DNA from: Bombilactobacillus apium
GTDB taxonomy: Bacteria > Bacillota > Bacilli > Lactobacillales > Lactobacillaceae
DNA: 64,000 nucleotides
Direction: 5' to 3'
Assembly (NCBI RefSeq): GCF_013385145.1
Contig: NZ_JABZEC010000006.1
Location: 1-64,000 of the forward strand
Under the pieces are notes generated by a model that made no database searches, had not been told where the DNA came from, and worked only from the letters and a program-made list of their open reading frames with translations. Below, one piece after another: positions 33,282 through 43,193 of the stretch. A program made the position numbers and the translations under genes. The first letter of the stretch is position 1; each line of letters opens with the position of its first letter.

Positions 33282-35738
33282 ATGCGAATTACGGGAGTTC
33301 GAATTTATGGTTTTGGCTGCTGGGTAGATCAAGAATTTAGTTTTCAAACCGATTATCAGGTGATTGTAGGGGATAATGAGTCTGGAAAAACGACCCTTTT
33401 AGCTTTTATATATTCAGTCCTATTTGGCTTTGCAGACGGCCATCAAAAGTATCGCCAGTATTTGCCTCGGAAAAGTAGTAAGTATGGCGGGGAAGTTTGT
33501 TTAGTTGCGGACTCTGATCAATGGTTGGTCCGGCGGACAAAGACCGGGACTAAACAAGAGCTCACAGTCTTAAAGAATCAACAAGAAGTCAGTTTGGAAC
33601 AATATCAAGCCTTGCTATCACCGATGACTGCCAAGCTATTTATGCTTACTAATTATCTTGATCGAAATACTGTCGATCAGGTTCTGAAATTGACCGATGA
33701 ACAGTTAATGGAGCGGATTATGGCGATTGGTGCTGTCGGGGCGCAAGATTGGCTTCCGTTAGCAAAACAGTTTCGTCACCGGGCGCAAGAAATTTATCGC
33801 CCTCAGGGTCGGAAACCGCCTCTCAATCTGCTCCTCAAGGAAAGTATCAATTTAAAAAAGCAATTTCAAATAGTTCAGGATCAAAAACAGCAGTTTCAAC
33901 AATTGGCCCAGCAGCTAACTGAGCTTGACGTTCAAAGAACAGCTTTAGCTAAAAAAACATCTCAACAAGAAACTAATGAACGGCAGCAGCAAAAACTTTT
34001 GCAGAAATGGCCCGATTATCAAGAATGGCGGCAATTACAGTCGCAAAACTCGGAAAAGGTTGTTTTAGATACCGATTGGGATCAGTTTAACCGCCTGCAA
34101 GAACGAATTCGAACTTTACATCAGCAAGAGCAAAATCTACAAGTTAAACTGGCGTCGGCTAAGGAATTGCCCGAGGAGCTCTTGAAGTTTCAAGAACGGC
34201 AAGACCGCTGGCAAGAATTACTACAAGACTGGGAAAAGTTAAATTACCAGCAGACTCAGCAAATTCAAGGGCAACAGCAGCTCCATCAGCTCCAGGAACA
34301 ACAACGAGTCCTAGTTGAGCAAGAACCATATTTACGTCAACGGCAACAACCTCTAACAAAAGCCGCTTTTCAAGAGTGGCAGCAATTACAAAATCACCCC
34401 CGCAATCGGAGTCAAGAGCAAGCACCCCCCGCTTCCGGTTGGCTTTGGGGAGGATTAGGTTTGTTAGTGCTCGGTCTCGGAGCTAGTTTTATGACACAAA
34501 ATTGGTGGTTACTAATTATTGCCTTTCTGGGAATTGGTCTCGGAGCTTATTCTTGGTCTTTGACTAAGGGGGCTAAATCTGCTGCCCTCCAATTACCAGC
34601 AGACAGTGAGGAGAAATTTCAACAGCGTTATCAATTAACGGGCTTAGCTACTGACCGAGTTAATTCCTGGCAACTGGCGGCTCAGCAGTGGACCGAGTTA
34701 GCGAGAGAGATCGCAAAAGTTGAACAGGAAAAAGAAAATTATCAACAACAATTACAAAATTGGCAGGAGCAAGTGCAAGTCTTGTTACCAAAAACAATCG
34801 CTCCCTCGCAATTTAAAAATTATTATCAAACTTGTCAACAAAAATTACTAGCTTGGCAACAAGAACAAGCCCAACAACAGCAGCTGTCTCAACAATTGGC
34901 CCAACAACAAAGAGAGTTGTTGCGGCAAGAAACAGCGTTAAAAGAACTTTTACAACGTTATGGGGTTCTGACTGCTGCTGATTTACGACAACTACGCGAC
35001 AAGAATCAACAGCAACAGGAGTACAAGCAACGCTTAGCTGTTTTGACAGCAACCCTACAACCCGATTTAAAATCATTGCAGGCTGTTAGCCAAGTTAGGA
35101 CCATTCAAGACCAATTGCGATTGCAGCAGCAACAATTAAAATCCTCCCGGAAGCAACAGGAAAAATTGCGTCAACAAGAAACCAATTTACTTGCCCAACA
35201 ACAACGTTTGGCTAATGACCGCCAGTATCAAGACTTACAACAAAAAATTGAAAATAATAAGACAGAGATCGAAATTGATTTTGGTAATTGGCTTAGTTTT
35301 CAGTTAGCTGCCGATTGGATTCAGGAAACCTTAAATCAGGCCAGTTCGAACCGGCTACCGCATCTATTGACTCGGGCCCAAGTTTTTTTTGAAGAATTAA
35401 CAGCAGGTCATTATCAAAAATTACAATTTAGAAAGGGACAGCTAACGGTTTTAACCACCGATGGGATTTGGTTTGCGGTAGCTGAGCTTTCCCGAGGAAC
35501 AATGGTGCAATTATTCTTGGCCTTGAATCTGGCCTTTGTGCTAGAAGTGGCCGATTTAACTACTTTACCGTTATTGTTAGATGATGTCTTAGTTGATTTT
35601 GATGAATCCCGGCGACAGATTATTAGTCGTTTATTGCCGCAGATTGCCTCAACTACGCAAGTGATTTATGCTAGTACCAGTGGAGCCGATTTTCCAGCAA
35701 CACACGTTTTACAGTTAAAAGGGGGGAAGACTTTATGA
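33282..35738 (+). CDS. yhaN: SbcC/Rad50-like ATPase YhaN
   Basis: The 818-residue protein has an N-terminal P-loop GDNESGKTTLL (about residues 30-40), two long Gln-rich coiled coils (about 175-380 and 450-670), a C-terminal ABC signature-like LSRGTMVQL and Walker B PLLLDDVLVDFDE (about 762-774). Between the coils lies a helical hairpin membrane anchor (about 386-425, GLGLLVLGLG and WWLLIIAFLGIGLG) instead of a zinc hook, as known for Bacillus YhaN. It presumably forms a membrane-tethered DNA repair complex with YhaO. The high Gln content comes from CAA/CAG-rich codons. Confidence 0.9.
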   Translation: MRITGVRIYGFGCWVDQEFSFQTDYQVIVGDNESGKTTLLAFIYSVLFGFADGHQKYRQYLPRKSSKYGGEVCLVADSDQWLVRRTKTGTKQELTVLKNQQEVSLEQYQALLSPMTAKLFMLTNYLDRNTVDQVLKLTDEQLMERIMAIGAVGAQDWLPLAKQFRHRAQEIYRPQGRKPPLNLLLKESINLKKQFQIVQDQKQQFQQLAQQLTELDVQRTALAKKTSQQETNERQQQKLLQKWPDYQEWRQLQSQNSEKVVLDTDWDQFNRLQERIRTLHQQEQNLQVKLASAKELPEELLKFQERQDRWQELLQDWEKLNYQQTQQIQGQQQLHQLQEQQRVLVEQEPYLRQRQQPLTKAAFQEWQQLQNHPRNRSQEQAPPASGWLWGGLGLLVLGLGASFMTQNWWLLIIAFLGIGLGAYSWSLTKGAKSAALQLPADSEEKFQQRYQLTGLATDRVNSWQLAAQQWTELAREIAKVEQEKENYQQQLQNWQEQVQVLLPKTIAPSQFKNYYQTCQQKLLAWQQEQAQQQQLSQQLAQQQRELLRQETALKELLQRYGVLTAADLRQLRDKNQQQQEYKQRLAVLTATLQPDLKSLQAVSQVRTIQDQLRLQQQQLKSSRKQQEKLRQQETNLLAQQQRLANDRQYQDLQQKIENNKTEIEIDFGNWLSFQLAADWIQETLNQASSNRLPHLLTRAQVFFEELTAGHYQKLQFRKGQLTVLTTDGIWFAVAELSRGTMVQLFLALNLAFVLEVADLTTLPLLLDDVLVDFDESRRQIISRLLPQIASTTQVIYASTSGADFPATHVLQLKGGKTL

Positions 35739-36682
35739 AATCTAAATTGGCGACTTTAAAAGCTGGTTCAAGCTTTGAAATGCCGGTACTTATCGACCAA
35801 ATGACTTGGCGAACAGCTAAAAATGGGAGTCACTTCTTGGATTTAGTTTTTTCGGATCGCTCGGGAAAGTTACCGGGTAAGTATTGGAATGCCACGATAG
35901 AAGATACTCACAAATTTGTAGTGGGAACGGTGGTCATCTTAAAAGGAAAATGTGAGTTATACAATGGTTCTTTGCAGGTTAAAATTAATAGTTTGACGCT
36001 TGATCCGCAAGCTAAGCATCTGGTAGCTGAATTAACACCCCAAGCACCCTTAACAAAGGTTGAACTTCAAGAAGCAGTTCAATCTTTGTTATTGGAAATT
36101 GTTGAGCCTCATTGGAATCGGATTGTCCGCGCTCTTTTAAAACGGCATCAAGATAGCTTTTACGAATATCCAGCGGCGAAGTCAAACCATCATGATTATC
36201 GAGGAGGATTAGCTTTTCATACTTTAAGTATTGCCCGGTTAGCGCAAGATGTTTGCCGTCATTATCCGCAAGTTAATGCCTCACTTTTATTGGCCGGAAC
36301 TTTTTTACATGATTTGGGAAAGACAACCGAATTATCTGGTTCCGTGGGAACGCAATACACGGTTGCTGGAAACTTGCTGGGACATATTGTCTTAATCGAC
36401 GAAGAGATTATTACTGCTTGTCAACAGTTACAGTTTGATCCTAATGATGAAAAAATTCTCTTATTACGGCATATGATTATTGCCCATCATGGTTTGAATG
36501 AATATGGTTCTCCTAAGCGGCCGCAAATTTTAGAGGCTGAGATTTTACACGATTTAGATGAATTAGATGCTGCAATCAATATGATTACAAAGGCGACTGC
36601 CAAAACTTTACTGGGTGAGTTCAGTGCCCCAGTTTTTGGCTTAGATAATCGCCGCTTTTATGTCCCTCAAAATATTGATTAA
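35735..36682 (+). CDS. yhaM: 3'-5' exoribonuclease YhaM
   Basis: A 315-residue enzyme with an N-terminal OB-fold (about 12-90) and an HD phosphohydrolase domain (about 160-290; HHDYRGGLAFHTLSIARLA and FLHDLGKT hold the metal ligands). YhaM degrades RNA and single-stranded DNA from the 3' end. The start overlaps the yhaN stop by 4 bp (ATGA). Normal length. An IS1182-like relic begins 17 bp after its stop, so its original terminator may have been displaced. Confidence 0.93.
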   Translation: MKSKLATLKAGSSFEMPVLIDQMTWRTAKNGSHFLDLVFSDRSGKLPGKYWNATIEDTHKFVVGTVVILKGKCELYNGSLQVKINSLTLDPQAKHLVAELTPQAPLTKVELQEAVQSLLLEIVEPHWNRIVRALLKRHQDSFYEYPAAKSNHHDYRGGLAFHTLSIARLAQDVCRHYPQVNASLLLAGTFLHDLGKTTELSGSVGTQYTVAGNLLGHIVLIDEEIITACQQLQFDPNDEKILLLRHMIIAHHGLNEYGSPKRPQILEAEILHDLDELDAAINMITKATAKTLLGEFSAPVFGLDNRRFYVPQNID

Positions 36683-36698
36683 AGATTAGAGAAAACAG

Positions 36699-38338
36699 AA
36701 AAAGAGGCTGTGACATAAGTCCAGTCAAAAATAAAAATAAGAGTTACCAAATGATTTTTTAGTTTGGCAACTCTTATTTTTATTCCTGTTTTTAAAAGTG
36801 GTTCTAAACGGGACCTTAAGTTTAAGATGTTTAAGACTGATACTAACAATCCAGCTTCCTTAGTTACCTTATCTAAACCTCGAACCAAGAAATGACGGAA
36901 CTTCAAAATCAATCTTGCGTTGTGCGTAACTTGACTTGGTCGGTCCAGCGGTTTGTAGTTGACGCTGTTGGGCTTTATAGTATTCCCAATCTTCGTTAAT
37001 TAAAATTTTCTTTTGACGGGCTCTAACCGTTAGAGCCCCAGGAATTGGGTTTTGATTAAGATCATGCAACTCAGCTCGGTATTCTTTAAAACCTCTTTGA
37101 AAGCCAGTTTGATCATGCCGGCGACGGTAAGCATAAAAGTTAAACCGGACTCCTTATAATAATCATCTGGGGCGTGGTATTCTCAATTCATTACTTTTCG
37201 ATCATCACTGCGCCACTTGCGCCTGTTTTCTTTGAGCCTCGTATCGTACTATAAGGAATAATTACGGTTTTAGAACTTAATTCATCTTCGCAAAAACGGT
37301 AATTCCATTCCGATCCATAACCGGCATCAGCGACGATGGTCGAGCCTAAAGCTTTCTGTGCTGTTAATTATTTCAAAAAAGGTGGTATAGTTCGTGTATC
37401 GTTGGGATTTTGAAATAAAACATAACTCCTAATGAATTGTTGACTAGTAGCGATTTAAAGATTATAGGCCGGCTTTAGCTGGCTATTGCCCATTGGATCT
37501 TCTTTGACGCGCATAAAAGTGGCATCATGATCAGTCTTCAAATAACTATTTCGGGTACCATAGATTTCGGTTTGAGATCGGTATTGGCGCATTTTTTCTT
37601 GTCGGTATTGTAACTGATGTTTCTGGGACTTTAAGTGACAACGTTCCTGTTTGGCTCGGTTAGGTGATACTTGGGCAGTTTTTTGAATCTCTTCTTCTAA
37701 AACTACTAAACGATCTGCAACTTGATTAATTACGAGATCTAAAGCCTCCGAAGTTAAATCAGAGCCTTGGGGAATTTCACCAATCACTTGTGCAGCTGGC
37801 AGTTCACCTAAAAGCTGAATTAATTTTTCCTGATTCAACCGATCAAACCGAATCGTGTTCTTCCGCCAGATGAAGCTATACTTATTGGCATCAGCTAAAA
37901 TTTTGGTTCCATCAATAAAAGATTGGTCCTTAATCAGGTCCTGTTGACGAAGAAAGTGGGTTAGGTTCGGCAGGCTTTCCTTAGTTAAAGCGGTTAGTTC
38001 TTCTGATACCCGAAAGCGACAAATAGTTCGATAGGCCGGCTCTTGGCTTTGCGTAAGCCAAGCCGCTACCTTGTTTCTTGAGCCAATTGTTCAATTTTTT
38101 GACTGCTAGAAATTCTGTAAGTACAGGCTAATAAGACCAATTTGAGTAGTGCACCGAGGTCATACTCTCGTGACCGACCAAACTGGTATTGGTATTTCAA
38201 TTCGAAGGTTATCAGTCGAACGGGTGTTGGCCCCACGGTTGTTTTTTAGTTTATTTTAAAACAAAAGGGACCTCTAGAAAATGAAAAATCTTCTAGAGGT
38301 CCTTTTTTTCTTAGAGACTTATGTCACAGCCTCTTTTT
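36699..38338 (-). mobile_element. IS1182-like insertion sequence, inactivated
   Basis: A 1640-bp element bounded by perfect 23-bp inverted repeats AAAAAGAGGCTGTGACATAA(GTC) at 36699-36721 and 38316-38338. Inside each end is a strong hairpin: about 36730-36784 (AAGAGTTACCAAA/TTTGGCAACTCTT) and about 38265-38305 (GGACCTCTAGAAGA/TCTTCTAGAGGTCC). The transposase on the minus strand is broken. No target duplication is visible next to the repeats. Confidence 0.88.
36869..38260 (-). pseudogene. IS1182-family transposase, multiply frameshifted
   Basis: Minus-strand fragments in different frames add up to a transposase: an N-terminal part near 38260-38080 (GALLKLVLLACTYRISSSQK), a middle part 37455-37838 ending NSYLKTDHDATFMRVKEDPM and GNSQLKPAYN, which is diagnostic for the IS1182 family, and a C-terminal piece at 36869-37069. 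Several stops and frameshifts separate them, so no active enzyme is made. Confidence 0.85.
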
Positions 38339-38378
38339 GGGGAGATTAAATCTCGCTCGCTTTTAAATTTTAAAAGAT

Positions 38379-39293
38379 TTACTTGGAGCTAGAAGTACTT
38401 GACTTACTCTTGTTATTGTCTAAATAACCTGAAAGGATATTCTTCATATCATTGTCCTTAATTGAAATATCAGAACGTTTCAAGACTTTAGACATTACTT
38501 TTTGTAAGGTAGCGGAATCTTGCATCCGATTATTGTAAATTTGGTTCTTCAAAGTGCTTTCATGGGCCTTCATTGAACCTTTACCAGGGCGCTTCATCAT
38601 CTTGATAACATGATAGCCATAAGAAGATTTAACTGGTTCCTTGGTATATTCGCCTTGCTTTAGTTTTAAAGCGGCCTTCTTGAAATTCGAATCAAGGGAA
38701 GTATCACTATTATTAAATGCTGGTAATTTACCACCATCGTTCTTAGTTCCTGTATCAGTTGATTCTTTCTTAGCTAATTTACTGAAATCTTCACCTTTGT
38801 TCAGCTTATCGATAATATCTTTAGCCTTGGATTCATCTTTGACTAAAATATGTTGGACGGTAACTTTTGGTGTATATTTCTTCCATTGCTTTTTCAAGTC
38901 CGCTTGAGAAATACTAGTTTCTTTTCGAACGGCAACCTTGGTTAAAGCATTGGTCCGAATGGTATCTTTGAAACTAGCTTCGTCCATTCCATTTTGTTGG
39001 AGGAGAGAACTAAATTGAGCACCATATTTGGATTTATAGCTCTTGAATTCCTTGTCAACTTGTTTGTCGCTGACATCTTTGCCATATTGAGACTTCAAAG
39101 CCTGAGAAATAACCATTTGTTGTAAAGTTTGTTGACCAGCTTGGGACTTCTTCATCTTTTGATAAAGTTGTTCTTCGGTAATTTTCCCGCCTTTCATGGT
39201 CACAACGGCTTTGTTATTGGAACATCCGGTCACAGCGGTGACAGACAAAACAGCAGCCACAGCTAAAGCCACTTTACTAAACTTCTTTGTCAT
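38379..39293 (-). CDS. prsA: Foldase lipoprotein PrsA
   Basis: A 304-residue secreted peptidyl-prolyl isomerase. The signal peptide MTKKFSKVALAVAAVLSV ends at the lipobox AVTGC with the lipidated Cys24. The parvulin (PpiC) domain spans about residues 135-235 (VQHILVKDESKAKDIIDKL; YHVIKM). Anchored outside the membrane, it folds exported proteins. The ATG at 39293 gives a proper lipoprotein signal; longer in-frame starts would add a non-signal tail. Ribosome site weak. The C-terminus is Ser/Lys-rich. The IS relic lies just downstream. Confidence 0.93.
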   Translation of the reverse strand: MTKKFSKVALAVAAVLSVTAVTGCSNNKAVVTMKGGKITEEQLYQKMKKSQAGQQTLQQMVISQALKSQYGKDVSDKQVDKEFKSYKSKYGAQFSSLLQQNGMDEASFKDTIRTNALTKVAVRKETSISQADLKKQWKKYTPKVTVQHILVKDESKAKDIIDKLNKGEDFSKLAKKESTDTGTKNDGGKLPAFNNSDTSLDSNFKKAALKLKQGEYTKEPVKSSYGYHVIKMMKRPGKGSMKAHESTLKNQIYNNRMQDSATLQKVMSKVLKRSDISIKDNDMKNILSGYLDNNKSKSSTSSSK

Positions 39294-39404
39294 AACTATT
39301 TTACACATCCAATCTTGTTTGATCCTAGTTAAGATAACACTTACCAAGATACCATATTTCAGTTATTATTAAAATAACAATGTTTTAAATTGGCAAAAAC
39401 TAAA

Positions 39405-39677
39405 CTATTCTTCTGCCATTTGTGCTTGAAGCTCTTCTAAGACCTTTTGGAGTTCTAAAAAAGCCGCTTGCAATTCAGGACTATGTTCGGCTAATTCCGC
39501 TTGTAATTCTTGCAAAGTCGGCAGAACTTGGGTTTTCCATTGTTTATGCAATTCTTTAAGATCGTGAGGAAGTTGACGTAAAGCTTGATAACGCGGATTT
39601 TTTAAAATTTGGCGCAATTTCCAGCCGCCAACCATTGCTAAACTGCCCCAAAAATAACCGGTCGCAAAACTTTTCAT
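39405..39677 (-). CDS. Small protein with N-terminal hydrophobic segment and coiled coil, unknown
   Basis: A 90-residue protein. A short hydrophobic glycine-rich start (FATGYFWGSLAMVGGWKL) is followed by a charged helix rich in Leu, Gln and Glu (LQELQAELAEHSPELQ), probably a coiled coil. It resembles YtxH-type envelope-stress proteins in layout but the match is weak. It follows the HIT gene by 2 bp and so is co-transcribed with it. Confidence 0.75.
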   Translation of the reverse strand: MKSFATGYFWGSLAMVGGWKLRQILKNPRYQALRQLPHDLKELHKQWKTQVLPTLQELQAELAEHSPELQAAFLELQKVLEELQAQMAEE

Positions 39678-39679
39678 AA

Positions 39680-40120
39680 CTAATCAGCCACCTCGTGTTC
39701 AATCTTAGTCGCCAAATCAGCTAATTGATCACTAGTATAGTTGGCAGTATTGTCGGCCCACTTCATTTGGAAACCGTCATCTTCGTGATAACGGGGAACT
39801 AAATGAATATGGGAATGAAGGACAGTTTGGTAGGCAATTTCACCATTATTAATACAAATATTGAGACCCGCAATTTGGGGATCACTAGCTTTAATGGCTC
39901 GAGCGATCTTGGGAATTCGAGCAAAAACTGTGGCCGCTAATTCTTCATCGTAAACAAAGATATCGCGCACATGATGCTTAGGAACGACTAGAACGTGGCC
40001 CGGGGTAACCTGTGAAATATCGAGAAAAGCTTTAACCTGATCATCTTCATAGACGGTATAGCTAGGAATTTCCCCCGCAACAATTTTACAAAAAACACAA
40101 TCATGGTTAACTTCAACCAT
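39680..40120 (-). CDS. HIT-family nucleotide hydrolase/transferase
   Basis: 146 residues. DCVFCKIVAGEIPSY with two cysteines opens the protein, and the histidine triad HSHIHLVPRY carries the catalytic His. Such proteins hydrolyse AMP-linked substrates; the physiological substrate in lactobacilli is unknown. The ATG at 40120 is supported by AAGGAGG 8 nt upstream. Divergent from ecsA, an arrangement conserved with Bacillus hit/ecsA. Confidence 0.92.
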   Translation of the reverse strand: MVEVNHDCVFCKIVAGEIPSYTVYEDDQVKAFLDISQVTPGHVLVVPKHHVRDIFVYDEELAATVFARIPKIARAIKASDPQIAGLNICINNGEIAYQTVLHSHIHLVPRYHEDDGFQMKWADNTANYTSDQLADLATKIEHEVAD

Positions 40121-40211
40121 CAGTAAGACCTCCTTAATTAAAAACATTCCAATAAATTCAGCTTTAATGCTATCATAATTACAATCTATTGGGAGAGAGT
40201 TGACAAAATTC

Positions 40212-40946
40212 ATGACTTTAAAGGTTGAGCATGTAACTGGGGGCTATGGAGCCATCCCAGTTTTAAAGGACACTACTTTTGCAGTTCAAGCTGGTGAAAT
40301 CGTAGGCTTAATCGGCCTGAATGGTGCCGGAAAGTCCACCACAATTAAACATATCATGGGCTTACTTCAGCCCCAAACTGGAAAAATTACAGTTAATGGT
40401 CTAACTTTAGCCCAAGATTTGACGGCTTATCGCCAACAAATTGCCTATGTCCCTGAATTACCTGTATTATACCCCGAATTAAGTCTTAAAGAACATCTAA
40501 CTCTGACAATGTTAGCTTACGATCTTGATCCCCAGACAACGTGGCCTAAGGCTCAGGAATTATTGGAATTATTTCGGCTAGATAAAAAGTTAGACTGGTT
40601 TCCGATTAATTTTTCTAAAGGGATGAAGCAAAAGGTGATGATTGTTTGTGCCTTTATGACCAGCGCCAAACTATACATCATTGATGAACCCTTTACCGGC
40701 TTAGATCCTTTGGCGGTTCATGATCTATTAGCTATTGTGCAGGCTAAGAAAAAAGCAGGGGCAGCAATTTTAATGTCGACACATATTTTAGCGAATGCTG
40801 AACAAAGTGCCGATCGTTTTGTGCTTTTGAATCACGGCCGAGTGCGGGCGCAAGGAACTTTGGAACAGTTAAAAGCCGAATTTAATTTAGAAGCCACTAG
40901 CTTGGAAGATCTGTATGTCCAAATGTCTGAGGAGGCTCCGCGGTGA
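40212..40946 (+). CDS. ecsA: ABC transporter ATP-binding protein EcsA
   Basis: The 244-residue ATPase has Walker A GLNGAGKST (about 36-44), a signature NFSKGMKQK, Walker B LYIIDEPFTGLD and the His-switch STHIL. With EcsB it forms the Ecs transporter, which in Bacillus affects secretion, regulated intramembrane proteolysis and competence; its cargo in lactobacilli is not certain. ATG at 40212 fits family alignments; TTG at 40200 in the same frame is closer to the GGGAGAGAG ribosome site and is an alternative. Confidence 0.92.
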   Translation: MTLKVEHVTGGYGAIPVLKDTTFAVQAGEIVGLIGLNGAGKSTTIKHIMGLLQPQTGKITVNGLTLAQDLTAYRQQIAYVPELPVLYPELSLKEHLTLTMLAYDLDPQTTWPKAQELLELFRLDKKLDWFPINFSKGMKQKVMIVCAFMTSAKLYIIDEPFTGLDPLAVHDLLAIVQAKKKAGAAILMSTHILANAEQSADRFVLLNHGRVRAQGTLEQLKAEFNLEATSLEDLYVQMSEEAPR

Positions 40947-42154
40947 TTAAACAACTTTGGCAAAAGCGACTGACTACTCATTTGCGTACCCAGAGTAAGT
41001 ATCTACGTCTAGTCTTTAATGAATACTTTTTACTAGCTTTAATTTTTTTAATCGGCGCCATTGGTTACTGGTATGCTCAAGGACTGCAACAAATTAAACC
41101 CCATACTTGGTGGTGTTTACCTTTAGCTTTATTGATTTTAGCCCTCGTAGTGGGATGTTTTAGTTTAGTGACTTTAATTGAAGCCGCTGATTTGACTTTC
41201 TTATTAGCTCAAGAAAAGCAATTTCGTTCTTATCTAAAGCAAGCGCGTAATTATAGTTTAATTTTGCCCACCGGTGCTTTAATTTTGAGTTGCTTTTTTG
41301 TGACACCTCTTTTAGCCTTAGGTGGCCAGTTTACCCCTGGTAAGGTTGTCTGTTTAGCTCTCGGACTTTTAGTCTGTGAAGCTGCTATTTTGACGAATGC
41401 GATCAGTGCCTGTTATGGTTCCCAAGCATGGGGTTTAATTATTGAAAAGTGGTTAGGATTAGTTATTTTCCTGGGGGTCAGTGCTTATTGTTCGGTAATT
41501 TTGGGCTTAGTTGGCACTATCTTGTGGCTGATTGGAAGTGAAAAAAGGCGGCGCCGGGCTAGTCAACAGGTACTTCAATGGCAATACTTATTAAACCAAG
41601 AAAATCAACGGAGTTATCGGGTTAAGCGTTTCTATAACTTATTTACTGATGTTCCTGATTTAAATAGTAAGGTTGTCCGACGCTCTTGGTTGGACTGGTG
41701 TCTCAAACCGATTAAGTTGAAGTCGGAAAATACCTATCTCTATTTACTGGCTCGCGGTTTCTTGCGAAATAGCGAATATAGTAATCTGTACGCTCGCCTG
41801 CTAGTAATTGAGCTTTGTTTAGCGGCGGCAATGCACAATGCTCTCTTTTTAAGTTTAATTATGAGTCTCTTCTTGTATTTAGTTGAGTTCCAGTTGGTTC
41901 CACTTTACCGGCACTACGATCATCATCCGCTCCTCCAAATCTATCCTTTGACCTCAGGACAAAAGAAGGTTAATTTTCAGAAACTTTTGACGAATTTACT
42001 GACAGTTCAGTGGCTTTTAGGGGGAATAGTAGTGGTCATTTTTCAAAATTCTCTCAGTGCCATCGGTCTCCCCTTGGTAATTAGTGGAATTGTCGGTATA
42101 ATCCTAGTGATGTGGGTTTTACCCCGTCAATTGCAAAAATTAAAGCATAGTTAA
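40943..42154 (+). CDS. ecsB: ABC transporter permease EcsB
   Basis: A 403-residue membrane subunit with about eight helices and the EcsB domain layout. It starts at GTG 40943, overlapping the ecsA stop (GTGA), with GAGGAGG 7 nt upstream inside ecsA. The overlap points to coupled, stoichiometric synthesis with EcsA. Confidence 0.9.
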   Translation: MIKQLWQKRLTTHLRTQSKYLRLVFNEYFLLALIFLIGAIGYWYAQGLQQIKPHTWWCLPLALLILALVVGCFSLVTLIEAADLTFLLAQEKQFRSYLKQARNYSLILPTGALILSCFFVTPLLALGGQFTPGKVVCLALGLLVCEAAILTNAISACYGSQAWGLIIEKWLGLVIFLGVSAYCSVILGLVGTILWLIGSEKRRRRASQQVLQWQYLLNQENQRSYRVKRFYNLFTDVPDLNSKVVRRSWLDWCLKPIKLKSENTYLYLLARGFLRNSEYSNLYARLLVIELCLAAAMHNALFLSLIMSLFLYLVEFQLVPLYRHYDHHPLLQIYPLTSGQKKVNFQKLLTNLLTVQWLLGGIVVVIFQNSLSAIGLPLVISGIVGIILVMWVLPRQLQKLKHS

Positions 42155-42165
42155 GGAATTGAAGA

Positions 42166-42813
42166 ATGCGATTACGAAATAAACCTTGGGCCCAAGAGTT
42201 AATTGCTGCCCACCCAGAATTAATTACGATAGCTGCAAATTCCACGCCAAGTACATGGCAGGAATGTTTTCCCAGTAAACAACCTTTAGAATTAGAAATT
42301 GGCTCGGGGAAGGGTCAGTTCATTATGGAAAAAGCTCGCCAAAATCCGCAACATAATTTTTTGGCGTTAGAATTACAGACCGCGGCACTGGCGATGATTT
42401 TGAAAAAACAAGTTGTTGCGCAATTGCCTAATCTCCAACTGTTGCAGGCTAATGCACAAAATTTAACAGAATTATTCGCTCCGCAATCAGTGACCAAGCT
42501 ATATTTAAACTTTTCTGATCCTTGGCCGAAAACGCGGCATGAAAAAAGGCGCTTAGTCGCCCCTAATTTTTTGAAGTTGTATCAGCAGTTGTTAGTTCCT
42601 CAAGGACAATTGGAATTTAAGACTGATAATCGCGGATTATTTGAGTATGCTCTCTGTAGTTTAAATAATTTTCCGTTACATTTAGAACAGGTATCTTTGG
42701 ATTTACATGCTAGTGAACTAGCTGCAGAAAATATTCCAACTGAGTATGAAGATAAGTTTTCACAAAAAGGTCAGCCAATTTATTTTCTCCAAGCTAGTTT
42801 CCCCGAAATTTAA
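42166..42813 (+). CDS. trmB: tRNA (guanine-N7-)-methyltransferase
   Basis: A 215-residue SAM-dependent enzyme forming m7G46 in the variable loop of tRNAs. The SAM-binding motif LEIGSGKGQFI is near residue 43, and the family motif NFSDPWPKTRHEKRRL near 118-133. AAGGAA lies 9 nt before the ATG at 42166. It follows ecsB by 11 bp and ends at a hairpin terminator. Confidence 0.96.
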   Translation: MRLRNKPWAQELIAAHPELITIAANSTPSTWQECFPSKQPLELEIGSGKGQFIMEKARQNPQHNFLALELQTAALAMILKKQVVAQLPNLQLLQANAQNLTELFAPQSVTKLYLNFSDPWPKTRHEKRRLVAPNFLKLYQQLLVPQGQLEFKTDNRGLFEYALCSLNNFPLHLEQVSLDLHASELAAENIPTEYEDKFSQKGQPIYFLQASFPEI

Positions 42814-42824
42814 AGAGCTAGAAA

Positions 42825-42866
42825 AAACTCGCCCAAACTTTTGTAGTTTGCGGCGAGTTTCTTTAT
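42825..42866 (+). terminator. Terminator after trmB
   Basis: AAACTCGCCCAAACT pairs with AGTTTGCGGCGAGTTT (one mismatch), then TCTTTAT. May also act on the convergent small gene. Confidence 0.8.
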
Positions 42867-42878
42867 GATCACTGATTT

Positions 42879-43193
42879 TTAAATTTTTTGAATGTCTAAC
42901 AGCTGCCCCGTGGTTGCCGAAGCAACAAAATGATACTGAGCTTCGGCATCATCTTCGACGGTTGTTACACCACCGACTAAAGCCCAAGTTGGTTGTTCGT
43001 CGATAATGACTTTCTGAAAGAGGGGCTCAACCCAAGTAGTGATGATAACCGCATCAGAACCTAAATTATTTTTAATTCGTTCAATGACCTGCTTACTGCT
43101 GATTTGATGTAATAAATATAAAGCTCCGGCACCTGCGGTAACGAGGGCAGTTGAAGCTATTAAAGTCGATTTAATTAGACTTTTTAAACCCAT
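42879..43193 (-). CDS. Small membrane-anchored PepSY-like protein
   Basis: 104 residues. An N-terminal hydrophobic segment (STLIASTALVTAGAGALYLL) is followed by a small soluble domain ending EAQYHFVASATTGQLLDIQK, which looks like the strand-turn-strand of PepSY-type domains. ATG at 43193 is supported by AAAGGAGG 7 nt upstream. Role unknown. Confidence 0.75.
   Translation of the reverse strand: MGLKSLIKSTLIASTALVTAGAGALYLLHQISSKQVIERIKNNLGSDAVIITTWVEPLFQKVIIDEQPTWALVGGVTTVEDDAEAQYHFVASATTGQLLDIQKI

Noticed and set aside
34159-35076. Long antisense frames inside yhaN
   Set aside because: They mirror the Gln-rich coiled-coil codons of yhaN (CAA/CAG reads as TTG/CTG on the other strand); no ribosome sites or recognisable product.
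36691-38345. Target-site duplication around the IS1182-like element
   Set aside because: Bases outside the inverted repeats (AAAACAG left, GGGGAG right) do not match.
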